NCBI RefSeq assembly: GCF_004804315.1 | Contig: NZ_SRXX01000001.1 | Coordinates: 1-64,000 of the forward strand | Origin: Flagellimonas onchidii | GTDB lineage: Bacteria; Bacteroidota; Bacteroidia; Flavobacteriales; Flavobacteriaceae | Length of the DNA: 64,000 nt | Direction: 5' to 3' | Shown: positions 1-9,599 of the stretch, one piece after another | Layout: every line of letters starts with the position of its first letter | How positions within the stretch are numbered: the first letter of the stretch is position 1 | Position numbers and translations under genes: made by a program | Notes under the pieces: model-generated | Told to the model about the DNA's origin: nothing | Databases searched by the model: none | What the model saw: the letters and a program-made list of their open reading frames with translations, nothing else

Positions 1-102
1 ACAGAGAACAAGCGGATTATTTCCCTAAATTTAGCCTCTGAAATCCTTGAACGGTATAAATACTTGTTAGACATTGATATGACTGGACTTAAGCAAAATT
101 AA
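1..102 (+). CDS. C-terminal end of an unidentified protein (cut by window edge)
   Basis: Frame 1 is open from the first base and ends at a TAA, giving 33 residues that finish with DIDMTGLKQN. The start lies outside the window. The piece is hydrophilic and has no motif I recognise. It sits just before a decayed transposase, so it could be the last intact gene of the neighbouring region or itself part of the scar. No function is proposed. Confidence 0.4.
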   Translation, partial: TENKRIISLNLASEILERYKYLLDIDMTGLKQN

Positions 103-154
103 AAAACGCTTAAGTTGTCATGACCCTAACTTTAAATTTAAGGATATGAAAAAT

Positions 155-505
155 AAGGGTCGACAACGGTCCAGAGTTCACCTCGTCAATTTCCAATTGT
201 GATGCAAGCACAAGCATATCGAAATCAAGTACATCCAACTCGGCAAGCCTGTTCAGAACAGCCTTACCAAACGTTTCAACAGGAGCTATCGTCAAGAAGT
301 GCTCAACGCCTACTCGTTTGAATCGTTGTCCCAAGTGAGAGTGCTGACCGAACAATGGATGGAACATTACAACGAAAAAAGACCTCGTGAGGCTCTACAA
401 CCAAAGGAATTTTTAAAGAAATATGGAAAAGCTAGCTTTTCTATAGCAAATAACCAACTAATTTGCAAAACCCAAATCGTAGCTAATCTAGGGATACTTA
501 CATGA
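155..505 (+). pseudogene. IS3-family transposase (OrfB, DDE integrase) remnant
   Basis: The pieces match the C-terminal integrase core of IS3-type OrfB transposases. One frame near 158-180 reads VDNGPEFTSS, the segment around the second catalytic Asp. Another frame from about 203 reads HIEIKYIQLGKPVQNSL and then RSYRQEVLNAYSFESL, and continues to LTEQWMEHYNEKRPREAL before a stop at 503-505. A frame change and an in-frame TGA at 200-202 separate the two, and the first two thirds of the gene are missing. The element is therefore dead. I did not see its terminal inverted repeats. Confidence 0.75.
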
Positions 506-516
506 CCTTCTTGTCA

Positions 517-592
517 AGAATGGATTCTCAACAATCCATATCCCATGCTATGAGCATGGTGCTCTAGCCAACTGAGCTGCGAGATCTAAAAA
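517..592 (-). pseudogene. Broken tRNA-Met(CAT)-like sequence
   Basis: On the minus strand a D-arm GCTCAGTTGGCTAGAGC is followed by an anticodon arm CCATG-CTCATAG-CATGG, so the anticodon would be CAT. Downstream is a possible T-arm (GGATT...AATCC), but its loop lacks the usual TTCRA sequence. The 3' strand of the acceptor stem cannot pair with the 5' side. I read this as a tRNA gene interrupted or recombined at its 3' half, which is the part integrating elements use. A working but unusual tRNA is unlikely. Confidence 0.5.
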
Positions 593-773
593 AGGTGACC
601 GTGGGAATACAGAATTTGGACTTTTTGGAGGAAGACATTGAAATTGAAACAATGAAAAAAACAATATCTGGAACAGGTTCTGGATTTATGAACCAAATTT
701 GACTATCTCTGATGAACATTAGTTTGAATATTTACACTCCTGGGAATAGAATCTCGTAAAGACCCTTTTCCAA

Positions 774-1367
774 TCAAAACGAATAAACCTGTCTATCCCC
801 AAAAAGTAAAAATAAAATAAGATTGGCTTTTTCGCCGATTCTTTCCCGTATAATTTTATAGGCCTTACTTATCTGGGTCTCAACAGTTCTTTTGGATAAA
901 TTTAAATGCTCCGCTATTTCATGATTGGTAAGCCCATCTTGTTTGCTGAGTAAAAATATCTTTTTGCATTTGGGCGGCAAGTTCTGTATTTCTTGCTTTA
1001 CATAGCCAATAAGTTGCCTTATGGTATCTTCGGTTTCTTCCACAATATTATTTATGGATGTATGGAACTCAGATTCCAATTCTTTAATGGAAGTATTTTT
1101 CCAATACTGGTTGATAAACTCGTTGTATGCGGTTTTGATCAAAAAACTTTTTATGGGATACTTGGGATTAAGTTTTTTTCGAAACTCCCATGTCTTGATA
1201 AATACATTTTGTACGATATCCTGTGTTAATTCATGGTCATTGCACAAGCTCAATACGTAGCCATACAGATTTTCGTGATAGGTATTTACCAAATAAACAT
1301 ACGCATCCTCATTCCCTTTTTTCAGGGATTGGATTAGAAATAGATTATACTCAAAAACTTTGGCCAT
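774..1367 (-). CDS. ECF RNA polymerase sigma factor (FecI/SigW-like)
   Basis: This 197-residue cytoplasmic protein has the two domains of an extracytoplasmic-function sigma factor. Region 2 is near residues 25-65 (LVNTYHENLYGYVLSL, then ELTQDIVQNVFIKTW) and region 4 near 125-180 (LPPKCKKIFLLSKQDGLTN followed by the helix-turn-helix EIAEHLNLSKRTVETQISKA). In Bacteroidota such factors switch on an adjacent SusCD locus when the FecR anti-sigma factor is relieved. Here the partner FecR gene is divergent, 115 bp away, rather than co-directional, so the two promoters must share that gap. The ATG at 1367 is the only good start. Confidence 0.9.
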   Translation of the reverse strand: MAKVFEYNLFLIQSLKKGNEDAYVYLVNTYHENLYGYVLSLCNDHELTQDIVQNVFIKTWEFRKKLNPKYPIKSFLIKTAYNEFINQYWKNTSIKELESEFHTSINNIVEETEDTIRQLIGYVKQEIQNLPPKCKKIFLLSKQDGLTNHEIAEHLNLSKRTVETQISKAYKIIRERIGEKANLILFLLFGDRQVYSF

Positions 1368-1482
1368 TTATTAAAATATCAAATAAATGTTATGTAAATA
1401 TTGTCAATGTATAAAAAAAATGGTTAAAAAAATACGTGTAGGCAAATTCTAATCTGTATTATATATAAAAGCTCAGCTAACT

Positions 1483-2646
1483 ATGCCCGATATTGAAAGA
1501 CGGCTTATCAATTATTTAACACGCACCGCAAGCAAGGAAGATTTGGATGTTTTATCAGAATGGATAAAAAATCCCGAAAGTAAAAAAATCCTGAAAAGCT
1601 ATGCCAAAACCCACTTTGTTATCTCTAGATATATGACTAAATCAGATGGTGATAAAATCAGGGAGGAACTGATTAGAAAAATTAGGAAAGACAAGTTTGC
1701 TATCACTAGAAGAACTATGCTTAAGTACACCGGTGTCATTATTGTTTTGGTGTCTTTGGGCTATTGGTTCTATTCAACGCAACTCTCCATTCCCACATTC
1801 TCGGATACTCATGAAAAAATTGTTATCAAGGATGAAAATATAACCATCAAGTTAGGAGATGGTAGTGTTAGGACCATTGATGTGGAAAAATCCTCCCAAA
1901 TAGTTTCATCCGCAGGTAAAATTTTGGGAAACCAAAATGGAAAGGGACTGGTGTACACTTCGAATGCCACAGAAGAGCTTGTTTACAATGAATTATATGT
2001 GCCTTATGGTAAACGTTTTGAGCTGACTTTATCAGATGGCACCAAAGTATTTTTGAATGCCGGAACCTCTTTAAAATACCCAATCAATTTTATTGAGGGC
2101 ATGCCTAGGGAGGTATACCTAAAGGAGGGGGAGGCATTTTTTGAAGTCACGACGGATGAGTTACATCCTTTTAGAGTGAATGCACCAGTTTTGGATGTGG
2201 AGGTTTTGGGTACCAGATTTAATGTTATGGCTTATCCAGAAGATGAAAATTCGGAGATAGTTTTGGTTGAAGGTTCTGTAAAAATGAAATCGAATATATC
2301 CTCGGATAGTAGTAATGAGACAATTCTACGCCCAGGCATCAAGGGATCTTTGAAGAAAGCTTCAAATACAATTAGCATAGAAAATGTGAACACAAGCATT
2401 TACACCTCATGGGTCAACGGGAATATAGTATTTAGAAAATCCCCATTCAACAATATCATCAAAAAACTGGAACGGCATTATAATTTGACCATTATCAACA
2501 ACAATGAAACACTTTCTGACGATTCACGAACATTTAATGCAACAGTTGAACTTGATCGGGAGTCCATTAATGATGTTTTGGATTATTTTCAGGAAATCTA
2601 TCAAATAGAGTACACTGTAATCAACAATAAAGTCATAATTAACTAA
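1483..2646 (+). CDS. FecR-family anti-sigma factor
   Basis: This 387-residue inner-membrane protein has a cytoplasmic N-terminus (about 1-78) that would hold the sigma factor. One membrane helix follows near 80-97 (GVIIVLVSLGYWFY). The periplasmic part has a FecR domain from about 175 to 280 (LYVPYGKRFELTLSDGTKV, VYLKEGEAFFEV, VLGTRFNVMAY, VLVEGSVKM). The C-terminal region from about 310 is the usual DUF4974-like part (FRKSPFNNIIKKLERHYN). By family knowledge it transmits the substrate signal from the STN domain of the next gene, SusC, to the ECF sigma factor. The ATG follows a short AT-rich leader. Confidence 0.92.
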   Translation: MPDIERRLINYLTRTASKEDLDVLSEWIKNPESKKILKSYAKTHFVISRYMTKSDGDKIREELIRKIRKDKFAITRRTMLKYTGVIIVLVSLGYWFYSTQLSIPTFSDTHEKIVIKDENITIKLGDGSVRTIDVEKSSQIVSSAGKILGNQNGKGLVYTSNATEELVYNELYVPYGKRFELTLSDGTKVFLNAGTSLKYPINFIEGMPREVYLKEGEAFFEVTTDELHPFRVNAPVLDVEVLGTRFNVMAYPEDENSEIVLVEGSVKMKSNISSDSSNETILRPGIKGSLKKASNTISIENVNTSIYTSWVNGNIVFRKSPFNNIIKKLERHYNLTIINNNETLSDDSRTFNATVELDRESINDVLDYFQEIYQIEYTVINNKVIIN

Positions 2647-2703
2647 CTAATCCTTTAAATGTAGAGCCAATGAAATAAAAATTCAATCAAAACCAACAAA
2701 ATG

Positions 2704-2785
2704 TTTTTTCAGGAAAGCCTGAATAAAAAAACGGGAAATGCTGCTACATTCCCCGTTATGGAAGGCATTAATCCTGAGGATTAAT
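2704..2785 (+). promoter_or_regulatory. Three stem-loops between fecR and susC
   Basis: Three hairpins lie between the FecR stop and the SusC ATG. The first is TTCAGG-AAAG-CCTGAA (2708-2723), flanked by T and A runs, so it could terminate in either direction. The second is ACGGGAAATG-6 nt-CATTCCCCGT (2731-2756), with one mismatch. The third is ATTAATCC-TGA-GGATTAAT (2767-2785), about 20 bp before the SusC start. They could reduce read-through from fecR or form a 5' leader of the susCD message. The structure is seen; the function is inferred. Confidence 0.5.
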
Positions 2786-2806
2786 AACCAATTAACACGT
2801 TAAAAT

Positions 2807-5800
2807 ATGAAAAAAAAGCTTAATGCTAAAAACCTCGGTATGGGGTTTAAGTTTGACTTAAAGATGAAAATATCACTGTTATTTATATTTGTTGCAGTTT
2901 TCTCTATTCAAGCAAGCACCTATTCCCAAAAAACCAAGATTTCCCTTAATGTTGAAGACTCTTCCATTCAAAGGATTATCGATGAGATCGAAGCTGTTTC
3001 GGAATTTAAATTCATGTACGAAACGGATGCTGTAGATTTGACCCGGAAAATGACCCTTAAAGTGAGAGGGTTAAAAATTGAAAAAATACTCAAAAGACTT
3101 TTTTTGGAGACCGACACATCCTTTAAGATTCGGGATCGCAAAATAATTCTTGTTAAAAATCAAAAAATTGAAAAAGAACCAAAGGTTGTGGTCGAAGCTC
3201 CGATACAGCAGCAAATTACTGGTACGGTGGTTGATTCAAACGGACAACCATTACCGGGTGCAAGTATTGTTGAAAAAGGTACTACAAATGGAACCCAGTC
3301 AGATTTTGATGGAAACTTCCAACTAAATGTTGCCAGCGAAAATGCTGTATTGATTATCTCTTATATTGGATTTTCCACTAAAGAAATAGATGTAAATGGA
3401 CAAAGCACTATAAATGTGACTTTGCAAGAAGACGCTGCCAACTTGGATGAAGTTGTTGTGGTAGGGTATGGTGTGCAACGAAAAGCAGATGTAACCGGAT
3501 CTGTGTCTCAAGTTGGTGTGGAAGAATTACAAAGCCGTCCGGTACCATCATTTGCAGGAGCGCTACAAGGTAGGGCAGCGGGTGTCAATATTACTGAAAC
3601 AGGTGGTAATTTAGATGGTAGGTTCAATATAAGAATTAGAGGTGTTGGATCGGTAACCGGTTCCAGTGACCCCCTTATTATAGTGGATGGGGTGCCGTTG
3701 TTCAACGTAGGGAGTTTTTCAACCATTAACCCAAAAGACATAGTGGACATCACTATTTTAAAAGATGCTTCCGCCACTGCTATATATGGGTCCAGGGCGT
3801 CAAATGGTGTGGTAATTGTCACTACAAGAAGAGGTGAGGCAGGTAAGGCAATATTGACAGCTTCGGTAAATGTGGGTATTGAAGAAATAGCCAACCCCTA
3901 TGATGTGTTGAGCACCCAAGAACAACGTCAACTGTTTGTTGAGGCTTTTGAGCACTCCAATAGGGACAATTCAGCTTTTTTGGACCCTAACGATCCAATA
4001 TTTCAAATTGATAATGATTGGCAAGATCTGGCTACCAGATCAGGTATTCGCAAAGAATATAACGTAGGTGTTAGCGGTGGATCGGAAAAAAACACCTATG
4101 CATTTTCGGCAACTATGTTGGATAGGGAAGGTACCCTACTGAATACAGATCTTAAATCTTGGAACTTACGCGCCAATATCGACTCCAAGATTACCGAACG
4201 CCTGAAGATAGCTACCAGCATTTCAGCATTTCATCAAAGACAGAACGTTGTCAATAACGATTCATATTTTGGTGGAGCATACCGTAGTCTAACAACTAAC
4301 CACTCGTACACCCCGGCCTTTGATGAAGATGGAAACTTAGCAGGTGAGTCCAGAACGAGCAATCCTTTTTTTGGTGATAACTTCAACCCCTTGGTAGGAA
4401 TATTACTCCCGGTTAGAGAGCGTAACCTTACCCGTATTATAGGCAATACGCGAATAGACTACGAAATATTGAACGGGCTTAAGCTTTCTGGCAATCTGGG
4501 TGGCGATATTCTAATCAACAACAATCGTGACTTCTTTCCAGTTCATGATATAAGTGTCAGAAATAGAAGGGCTTTAGGCTCTGTAACCGAAGCCCGTATC
4601 CAAAGGATCAACTGGTTGGCAGAAGCTTTTTTGGAATACACCAAAAGCTTTGGCAAGCACAATACTAAAGTATTGATAGGGGCTTCGGTACAAGAATTTG
4701 ACAGAGATGACGTCTCCGTAACAGGTACAGGAACCATTAACAACTCTTTGGATCAAATAGCAAATCAAACGGATTATAATGCTGGCAGTTTTGCTGTTAT
4801 TTCTGGTCTAAACTCCACTTTTGCCCGTTTAAACTACGATTATGATGGTAAATACTTATTGACCGGCACGGTTCGTAGAGACGGTTCTTCACGTTTTGGA
4901 CCAGAAAACCGATATGGTGTTTTTCCTTCAGGTTCTGTTGCATGGAGAATTTCCAAGGAAAATTTCATGAATGACATAAACTTTATCAACGATCTAAAGT
5001 TTAGGGCAAGTTATGGTCTTACAGGTAATCAAAATATTAACGATTTTGAATTCATTACCAGAGCTGGGGCAACCAATACTGTTTTTGGAGATGCCCAAGT
5101 AGTTGGGAACTCACCTGTTAATATTGGTAACCAAGCATTGCAATGGGAATCTGCCAAGCAACTGGATATTGGAATGGACGCCAGTTTCTTAGGTGGCCGT
5201 TTAAATATTGAGGTAGATTACTACGATAAAAAATCAGAAGATTTGCTGTTACGGCCAGCCATTCCTTTGACTGCTGGTGTGGGTCAGCGACCATTGATAA
5301 ACCTAGGTTCCGTGCAGAACAAGGGGGTTGAATTTTCATTTAATTCCATAAATGTTCGATCAGAGAACTTCTCATGGGCCACTGACTTCAATATCACCTA
5401 TAATGAAAATAAAGTATTGGATATTGGTGAAAATGGTATAGGGGAGCCTTTGATATTGGAAGGGGATAGGATTCCATTGCCCAACGAACCTATCAATCGT
5501 ACGGAAGCAGGAAGACCTATTGGTGCTTTCCATATGTATATTTTTGATGGTATATGGCAATTGGGCGAGGAGGCTGAAGCTGAAGCTTGGAGACCGGGTA
5601 CCGTGCCAGGAGCAGCAAAATATAGAGATATTAACGGGAATGGTATTTTTGACACAGGAGATAGAACTTATACGGGTACCAATCCACACCCCAAATTTTT
5701 TGGAGGGTTAAATAATACATTTACCTATAAAAATTTGTCCCTCTCTGTTTTTATGAACTATGCTACGGGGTATCAATTATTTAACAGTGCCCGTAACTTT

Positions 5801-6193
5801 TCGGCCAGATCGGTACCTTTTATACAGAACTTAGGCGAAGTAAGAAATCGTTGGACACCTACTAATCCTTCCAATACAATACCGAGAGCTTCCCAAGGAG
5901 GGCCTACCACTTTTTTGTCTACAAGAACCTCTACCAGATTTTTGGAAGATGCTGATTTTTTACGGATAAAGAGCATTGGTCTTACGTATAATTTGCTAAC
6001 TGACATTATCCAAAAAATTGGTTTTCAATCTGCCAAACTTTCTCTGACAGGAATCAATCTATTTACGATAACGAATTACACTGGTCTTGATCCAGAGGCA
6101 TCCAGCGCAGGCAACTTTTTAAGTTTGGGAGTAGATCACACGCCATATCCATTTGTGAAAACAGTAACTATGGGCTTGGATGTAAGTTTCTAA
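2807..6193 (+). CDS. SusC-like TonB-dependent outer-membrane receptor with STN domain
   Basis: This 1128-residue outer-membrane importer starts with an export signal ending near STYSQK. An STN domain follows (about 40-105, KISLNVEDSSIQRIIDEIE), which marks receptors that signal to a FecR protein. Next is a carboxypeptidase-D-like regulatory domain (about 135-215, ITGTVVDSNGQPLPGASI), then a TonB box and plug starting at VVVGYGVQRKADVTGSVSQV with the SusC mark LIIVDGVPL and ASATAIYGSRASNGVV. The rest is a 22-strand barrel ending in an aromatic-rich strand. It should form a pair with the SusD protein 8 bp downstream and bring oligosaccharides into the periplasm using TonB energy. The length is typical for STN-type SusC. 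Confidence 0.96.
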   Translation: MKKKLNAKNLGMGFKFDLKMKISLLFIFVAVFSIQASTYSQKTKISLNVEDSSIQRIIDEIEAVSEFKFMYETDAVDLTRKMTLKVRGLKIEKILKRLFLETDTSFKIRDRKIILVKNQKIEKEPKVVVEAPIQQQITGTVVDSNGQPLPGASIVEKGTTNGTQSDFDGNFQLNVASENAVLIISYIGFSTKEIDVNGQSTINVTLQEDAANLDEVVVVGYGVQRKADVTGSVSQVGVEELQSRPVPSFAGALQGRAAGVNITETGGNLDGRFNIRIRGVGSVTGSSDPLIIVDGVPLFNVGSFSTINPKDIVDITILKDASATAIYGSRASNGVVIVTTRRGEAGKAILTASVNVGIEEIANPYDVLSTQEQRQLFVEAFEHSNRDNSAFLDPNDPIFQIDNDWQDLATRSGIRKEYNVGVSGGSEKNTYAFSATMLDREGTLLNTDLKSWNLRANIDSKITERLKIATSISAFHQRQNVVNNDSYFGGAYRSLTTNHSYTPAFDEDGNLAGESRTSNPFFGDNFNPLVGILLPVRERNLTRIIGNTRIDYEILNGLKLSGNLGGDILINNNRDFFPVHDISVRNRRALGSVTEARIQRINWLAEAFLEYTKSFGKHNTKVLIGASVQEFDRDDVSVTGTGTINNSLDQIANQTDYNAGSFAVISGLNSTFARLNYDYDGKYLLTGTVRRDGSSRFGPENRYGVFPSGSVAWRISKENFMNDINFINDLKFRASYGLTGNQNINDFEFITRAGATNTVFGDAQVVGNSPVNIGNQALQWESAKQLDIGMDASFLGGRLNIEVDYYDKKSEDLLLRPAIPLTAGVGQRPLINLGSVQNKGVEFSFNSINVRSENFSWATDFNITYNENKVLDIGENGIGEPLILEGDRIPLPNEPINRTEAGRPIGAFHMYIFDGIWQLGEEAEAEAWRPGTVPGAAKYRDINGNGIFDTGDRTYTGTNPHPKFFGGLNNTFTYKNLSLSVFMNYATGYQLFNSARNFSARSVPFIQNLGEVRNRWTPTNPSNTIPRASQGGPTTFLSTRTSTRFLEDADFLRIKSIGLTYNLLTDIIQKIGFQSAKLSLTGINLFTITNYTGLDPEASSAGNFLSLGVDHTPYPFVKTVTMGLDVSF

Positions 6194-6225
6194 GATTATT
6201 TATGAATTCTAAAAAACATATATAT

Positions 6226-7761
6226 ATGAAAAATATACAAAACATGGTTTTGATCACTTTAATGGTCTTTATCGCTAGTTCTTGTGATGATGTTTTGGAA
6301 CCGGAACCGCAAGGGCAGATTCCATTATCTGATTTGTTCACCGATGAAGACAATGCCATAACTGCGGTTAATGGCATGTATAGTGCACTAACGGGTATTT
6401 ATAACAATGCTATGGGTCGAATGAGTATAATGGCCAGCGATGATGCCTGGACTTGGAGAGCAAACGAAGAGGCAACCGATTATTTTATTGTTGAGGACAT
6501 TAATGGGCAGGCCCAAACGTTTTGGAGAAACTCCTATATTTTGATAGGAAGGACCAATAGTGTAATAGAAGGACTTCCCAATGTTCCTTGGGAAAATCCT
6601 GAACTTGAAAGTGCCTCAGAAGGACAGGCCAAGTTCATGCGTGCACTCGCCTATTTTAACCTGGTACGCTTTTATGGTGCCGTTCCCTTGATTCTCAATC
6701 AGATTAGGGTACCTTCAGAAGCCGCCGTGCCAAGAACTTCAGTACAGGAAGTATATAACCAGATTGAAGCTGATTTGAACGACGCCATTAATCTTCTCCC
6801 TACATCATATTCTGGTGGAAATGGTCTGGAAGTCGGAAAGGCTACACGATATGCGGCCCAAATCCTTAAAGCCTATGTACACTTGGAACAAGAAGAATGG
6901 GCGGACGCCGCTTCACTTGCCACTGGTTTAATAGGCACTGGTACACTGTTAAACTTTGCCGATAATTTTAATGGCACTAACGAAAACAGTAGTGGAACCT
7001 TTTTTGAAATACAATATGGTGGTCCCGGAACCCCAGCCTCTTCTTATCTGGGGTCCGGAAATGCATTTCGACCTTTGGAACTTTCGGGTAATGCCCTTAT
7101 GTTGCCTACAGATGATAACTTCATAGATGGTTCGGGAAATTCTATTGCGGGCGTCTCTGCTGGCGGAGGTTTTTTACAAGCTTTTGAAGCTGGTGACAAC
7201 CGGAGGGATGTAACACTCGGTAATACTTTTAACGGAACGATATTGGGTAATTTTATAGTCTCTGGAGCTCCCGACGGTTCTTTGTTTTATGTGACAAAAT
7301 ACTATAATGAAGCGGCAACACTCAGTCAGCAAGGAAGCCCTTGGAACTTTCCATTATACCGTTATGCGGATGCCCTATTGGTTTCTGCTGAAGCATTGAA
7401 TGAACAAGGTTACGTAGCAGGTGGTGATGCCTTTGATTATCTCAATGAGGTTCGTATACATGCAGGATTATCGGCCCTAACAGCTACTGATTTACCAAAC
7501 CAAACCTCATTTAGAGCTGCTGTAGCACAAGAAAGACGTATTGAATTTGCTTTTGAGTTCAAACGCTTTTTTGATTTGAACAGATGGGGAATTTTGGGTG
7601 ACGTAGTAGGAAACCAATTGGAACTTTTTGGGCTTACTTTCCCTTCCAATAGGGCTCCTGTTCATCCTATTACGGGAAAATCATACTTTTTATATCCGGT
7701 ACCAGCTATTGAGTTTGCAAATAATGCAAATTTGGGAGATCAGAATCCAGGATATAATTAA
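6226..7761 (+). CDS. SusD/RagB-like surface glycan-binding lipoprotein
   Basis: A surface lipoprotein of about 511 residues that caps the SusC barrel and binds the glycan. I use the second ATG (6226) because it gives a compact lipoprotein signal (NMVLITLMVFIASSC); an upstream ATG at 6202 would add eight residues. SusD marks are visible: AKFMRALAYFNLVRFYGAVPLI (TPR-like N-terminal helices), ALLVSAEALNEQG, VRIHAGLSAL and QERRIEFAFEFKRFFDLNRWG near the C-terminus, ending in LGDQNPGYN. It follows SusC directly and has a terminator-like hairpin about 150 bp downstream. The sequence does not reveal its ligand. Confidence 0.95.
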   Translation: MKNIQNMVLITLMVFIASSCDDVLEPEPQGQIPLSDLFTDEDNAITAVNGMYSALTGIYNNAMGRMSIMASDDAWTWRANEEATDYFIVEDINGQAQTFWRNSYILIGRTNSVIEGLPNVPWENPELESASEGQAKFMRALAYFNLVRFYGAVPLILNQIRVPSEAAVPRTSVQEVYNQIEADLNDAINLLPTSYSGGNGLEVGKATRYAAQILKAYVHLEQEEWADAASLATGLIGTGTLLNFADNFNGTNENSSGTFFEIQYGGPGTPASSYLGSGNAFRPLELSGNALMLPTDDNFIDGSGNSIAGVSAGGGFLQAFEAGDNRRDVTLGNTFNGTILGNFIVSGAPDGSLFYVTKYYNEAATLSQQGSPWNFPLYRYADALLVSAEALNEQGYVAGGDAFDYLNEVRIHAGLSALTATDLPNQTSFRAAVAQERRIEFAFEFKRFFDLNRWGILGDVVGNQLELFGLTFPSNRAPVHPITGKSYFLYPVPAIEFANNANLGDQNPGYN

Positions 7762-7881
7762 TTGAAGAAAGGAAAACAGTTTATATATAGAACTATTATC
7801 CATAACCATAACAAAGTTTTATTAGTGACCCATTTTTAGGTTGCAATGAATAAAATACTTTTTATTTGAGTTAGTTTGTTG

Positions 7882-7936
7882 CAGGCATCCTTGCCTGATT
7901 AGTTTGAGCAAAACCTCCGGGCTTCCGGAGGTTTTT
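7882..7936 (+). terminator. Intrinsic terminator after susD
   Basis: A 10-bp perfect stem AAACCTCCGG-GCTT-CCGGAGGTTT (7911-7934) runs into a T tract. It is preceded by a smaller hairpin CAGGC...GCCTG (7882-7897). It lies about 150 bp after the SusD stop and 40 bp before the sulfatase start, so it probably lowers sulfatase expression relative to susCD. Confidence 0.8.
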
Positions 7937-7973
7937 GATAAATCCAAAAAAATAAGCATAACAAGTGTTTTTG

Positions 7974-9599
7974 ATGAAAAAAAATCAATTCCCCGTTCGA
8001 GGTACTGTAAAAAACAATCGTATTAAGCTAAAACTTCTCTTTTCTGTTTTTGTATATACTCTTATTGGATGTACGCAGGAAGACAAGCAGATTTCCGAAT
8101 CACCTCCCAATATAATTTATGTGCTGGCAGATGATCTGGGCTATGGGGATATTGGTGTTTACAATCCAGAAGGGAAAATCAAAACGCCAAATTTAGACAA
8201 GTTGGCCATGGAAGGAATGCGATTCACAGATGCCCATACCAGCTCGGCCGTTTGTACACCTACGCGTTATGGAATAATGACCGGGCGCTACAATTGGCGT
8301 TCCACACTTAAGCAAGGTGTGCTTACCGGAAGATCTAGTGCTTTGATTCCTGCATCACGGACCACCGTGGCCTCAATGTTAAAAAAACAAGGCTACCATA
8401 CCGCTTTTATTGGAAAATGGCACTTAGGTTGGGACTGGGCCGAAAAAGAAGAGGGCATTGACCAAGGGGAAGGCTGGGATGAAAAGGATTTTGATAATGT
8501 GGATTTCTCAAAACCTGTTAAAAACTCCCCTAACGATTTGGGCTTCGATTACGCTTATGGCCATAGCGGGTCGCTGGACATGGCCCCATATGTGTATGTT
8601 GAAAATGGAAAACCTACAGCCCTTCCAACCATCACCACTCAAAACACCGAGAAATATACCTGGTGGAGAAAGGGACCTACCGCTCCTGATTTTGTGCACG
8701 AGCAGGTAACGCCCAATTTTTTCAACAGGGGGATGGATTATATAAAGGAACGGGCCAATGGTGGCAAGCCTTTCTTTCTTTATTTGCCATTGCCGTCCCC
8801 CCATACACCTATACTTCCATTGGAGGAATGGCGGGGAAAGAGCGGACTGAACCCCTATGGTGATTTTATGATGATGATTGACCATTACATGGGAAAACTT
8901 CTCCAGACCGTGAAGGAAGCAGGCATTGAGGACAATACGCTGATTGTATTTACGAGCGATAATGGCTGTTCCCCAGAGGCAAACTTCAATGTGCTGATTG
9001 AAAAGGGACACGACCCGAGTGGAATTTACCGGGGGCACAAGGCAGACATTTTTGAAGGAGGCCACAGGGTGCCGTTTATTGCCAAATGGCCTGCAAAAAT
9101 CAAATCTGGAAGGGTGAGCAATGAAATAATCAACCTAAATGATTTTATGGCGACAGCGGCAGCCATAACAGGCTACCGATTGCAAGCCAATGAGGGAGAG
9201 GACAGCTACAATATTATGCCCGTTCTTACCGGGGAGACCTTGGATGTGCCCCTTAGAGAAGCTTCGGTACACCATTCCATCAATGGGAGTTTCGCTATAA
9301 GAAAGGGAGACTGGAAACTGGCAATGTGCCCAGGTTCCGGAGGTTGGAGCTTTCCTATACCGGGCAATAAAAAAGCCTTGGACACTTTGCCCTCTATCCA
9401 ATTGTATAATTTAAAAATGGATCCGACAGAAACGGAAAATTTAATGGAACGATATCCCGACAAAGTCAAGGAACTGAAAGGATTATTGACCAAATATGTG
9501 AAAGAGGGCCGGAGCACACCAGGGGAGTCCCAACAAAATGATGGCCCCAAAAATTGGAAACAACTTTGGTGGATGGGTGATGGGGATAAGCAATCTTAA
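7974..9599 (+). CDS. Type I (S1) sulfatase, lipoprotein
   Basis: Removes sulfate esters from glycans in the periplasm or at the cell surface. The formylglycine motif is C-T-P-T-R followed by YGIMTGR, with the Cys near residue 94 from the chosen ATG. The metal site starts with YVLADDLGYGD, and FIGKWHLG and VFTSDNGC are the other family motifs. The N-terminus is a lipoprotein signal ending in TLIGC. I choose the ATG at 7974 over the in-frame GTG at 7965. Length (541 residues) is normal for S1 sulfatases. It needs a separate formylglycine-generating enzyme, and none is encoded in this window. The S1 subfamily and sulfate position cannot be assigned by eye. Confidence 0.93.
   Translation: MKKNQFPVRGTVKNNRIKLKLLFSVFVYTLIGCTQEDKQISESPPNIIYVLADDLGYGDIGVYNPEGKIKTPNLDKLAMEGMRFTDAHTSSAVCTPTRYGIMTGRYNWRSTLKQGVLTGRSSALIPASRTTVASMLKKQGYHTAFIGKWHLGWDWAEKEEGIDQGEGWDEKDFDNVDFSKPVKNSPNDLGFDYAYGHSGSLDMAPYVYVENGKPTALPTITTQNTEKYTWWRKGPTAPDFVHEQVTPNFFNRGMDYIKERANGGKPFFLYLPLPSPHTPILPLEEWRGKSGLNPYGDFMMMIDHYMGKLLQTVKEAGIEDNTLIVFTSDNGCSPEANFNVLIEKGHDPSGIYRGHKADIFEGGHRVPFIAKWPAKIKSGRVSNEIINLNDFMATAAAITGYRLQANEGEDSYNIMPVLTGETLDVPLREASVHHSINGSFAIRKGDWKLAMCPGSGGWSFPIPGNKKALDTLPSIQLYNLKMDPTETENLMERYPDKVKELKGLLTKYVKEGRSTPGESQQNDGPKNWKQLWWMGDGDKQS

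Noticed and set aside
517-592. Functional tRNA-Met
   Set aside because: The anticodon arm is good but the acceptor stem does not pair and the T-loop is not canonical.
3508-3894. Minus-strand ORF of 128 codons inside susC
   Set aside because: It is a shadow of the plug domain of SusC, with no motif of its own.
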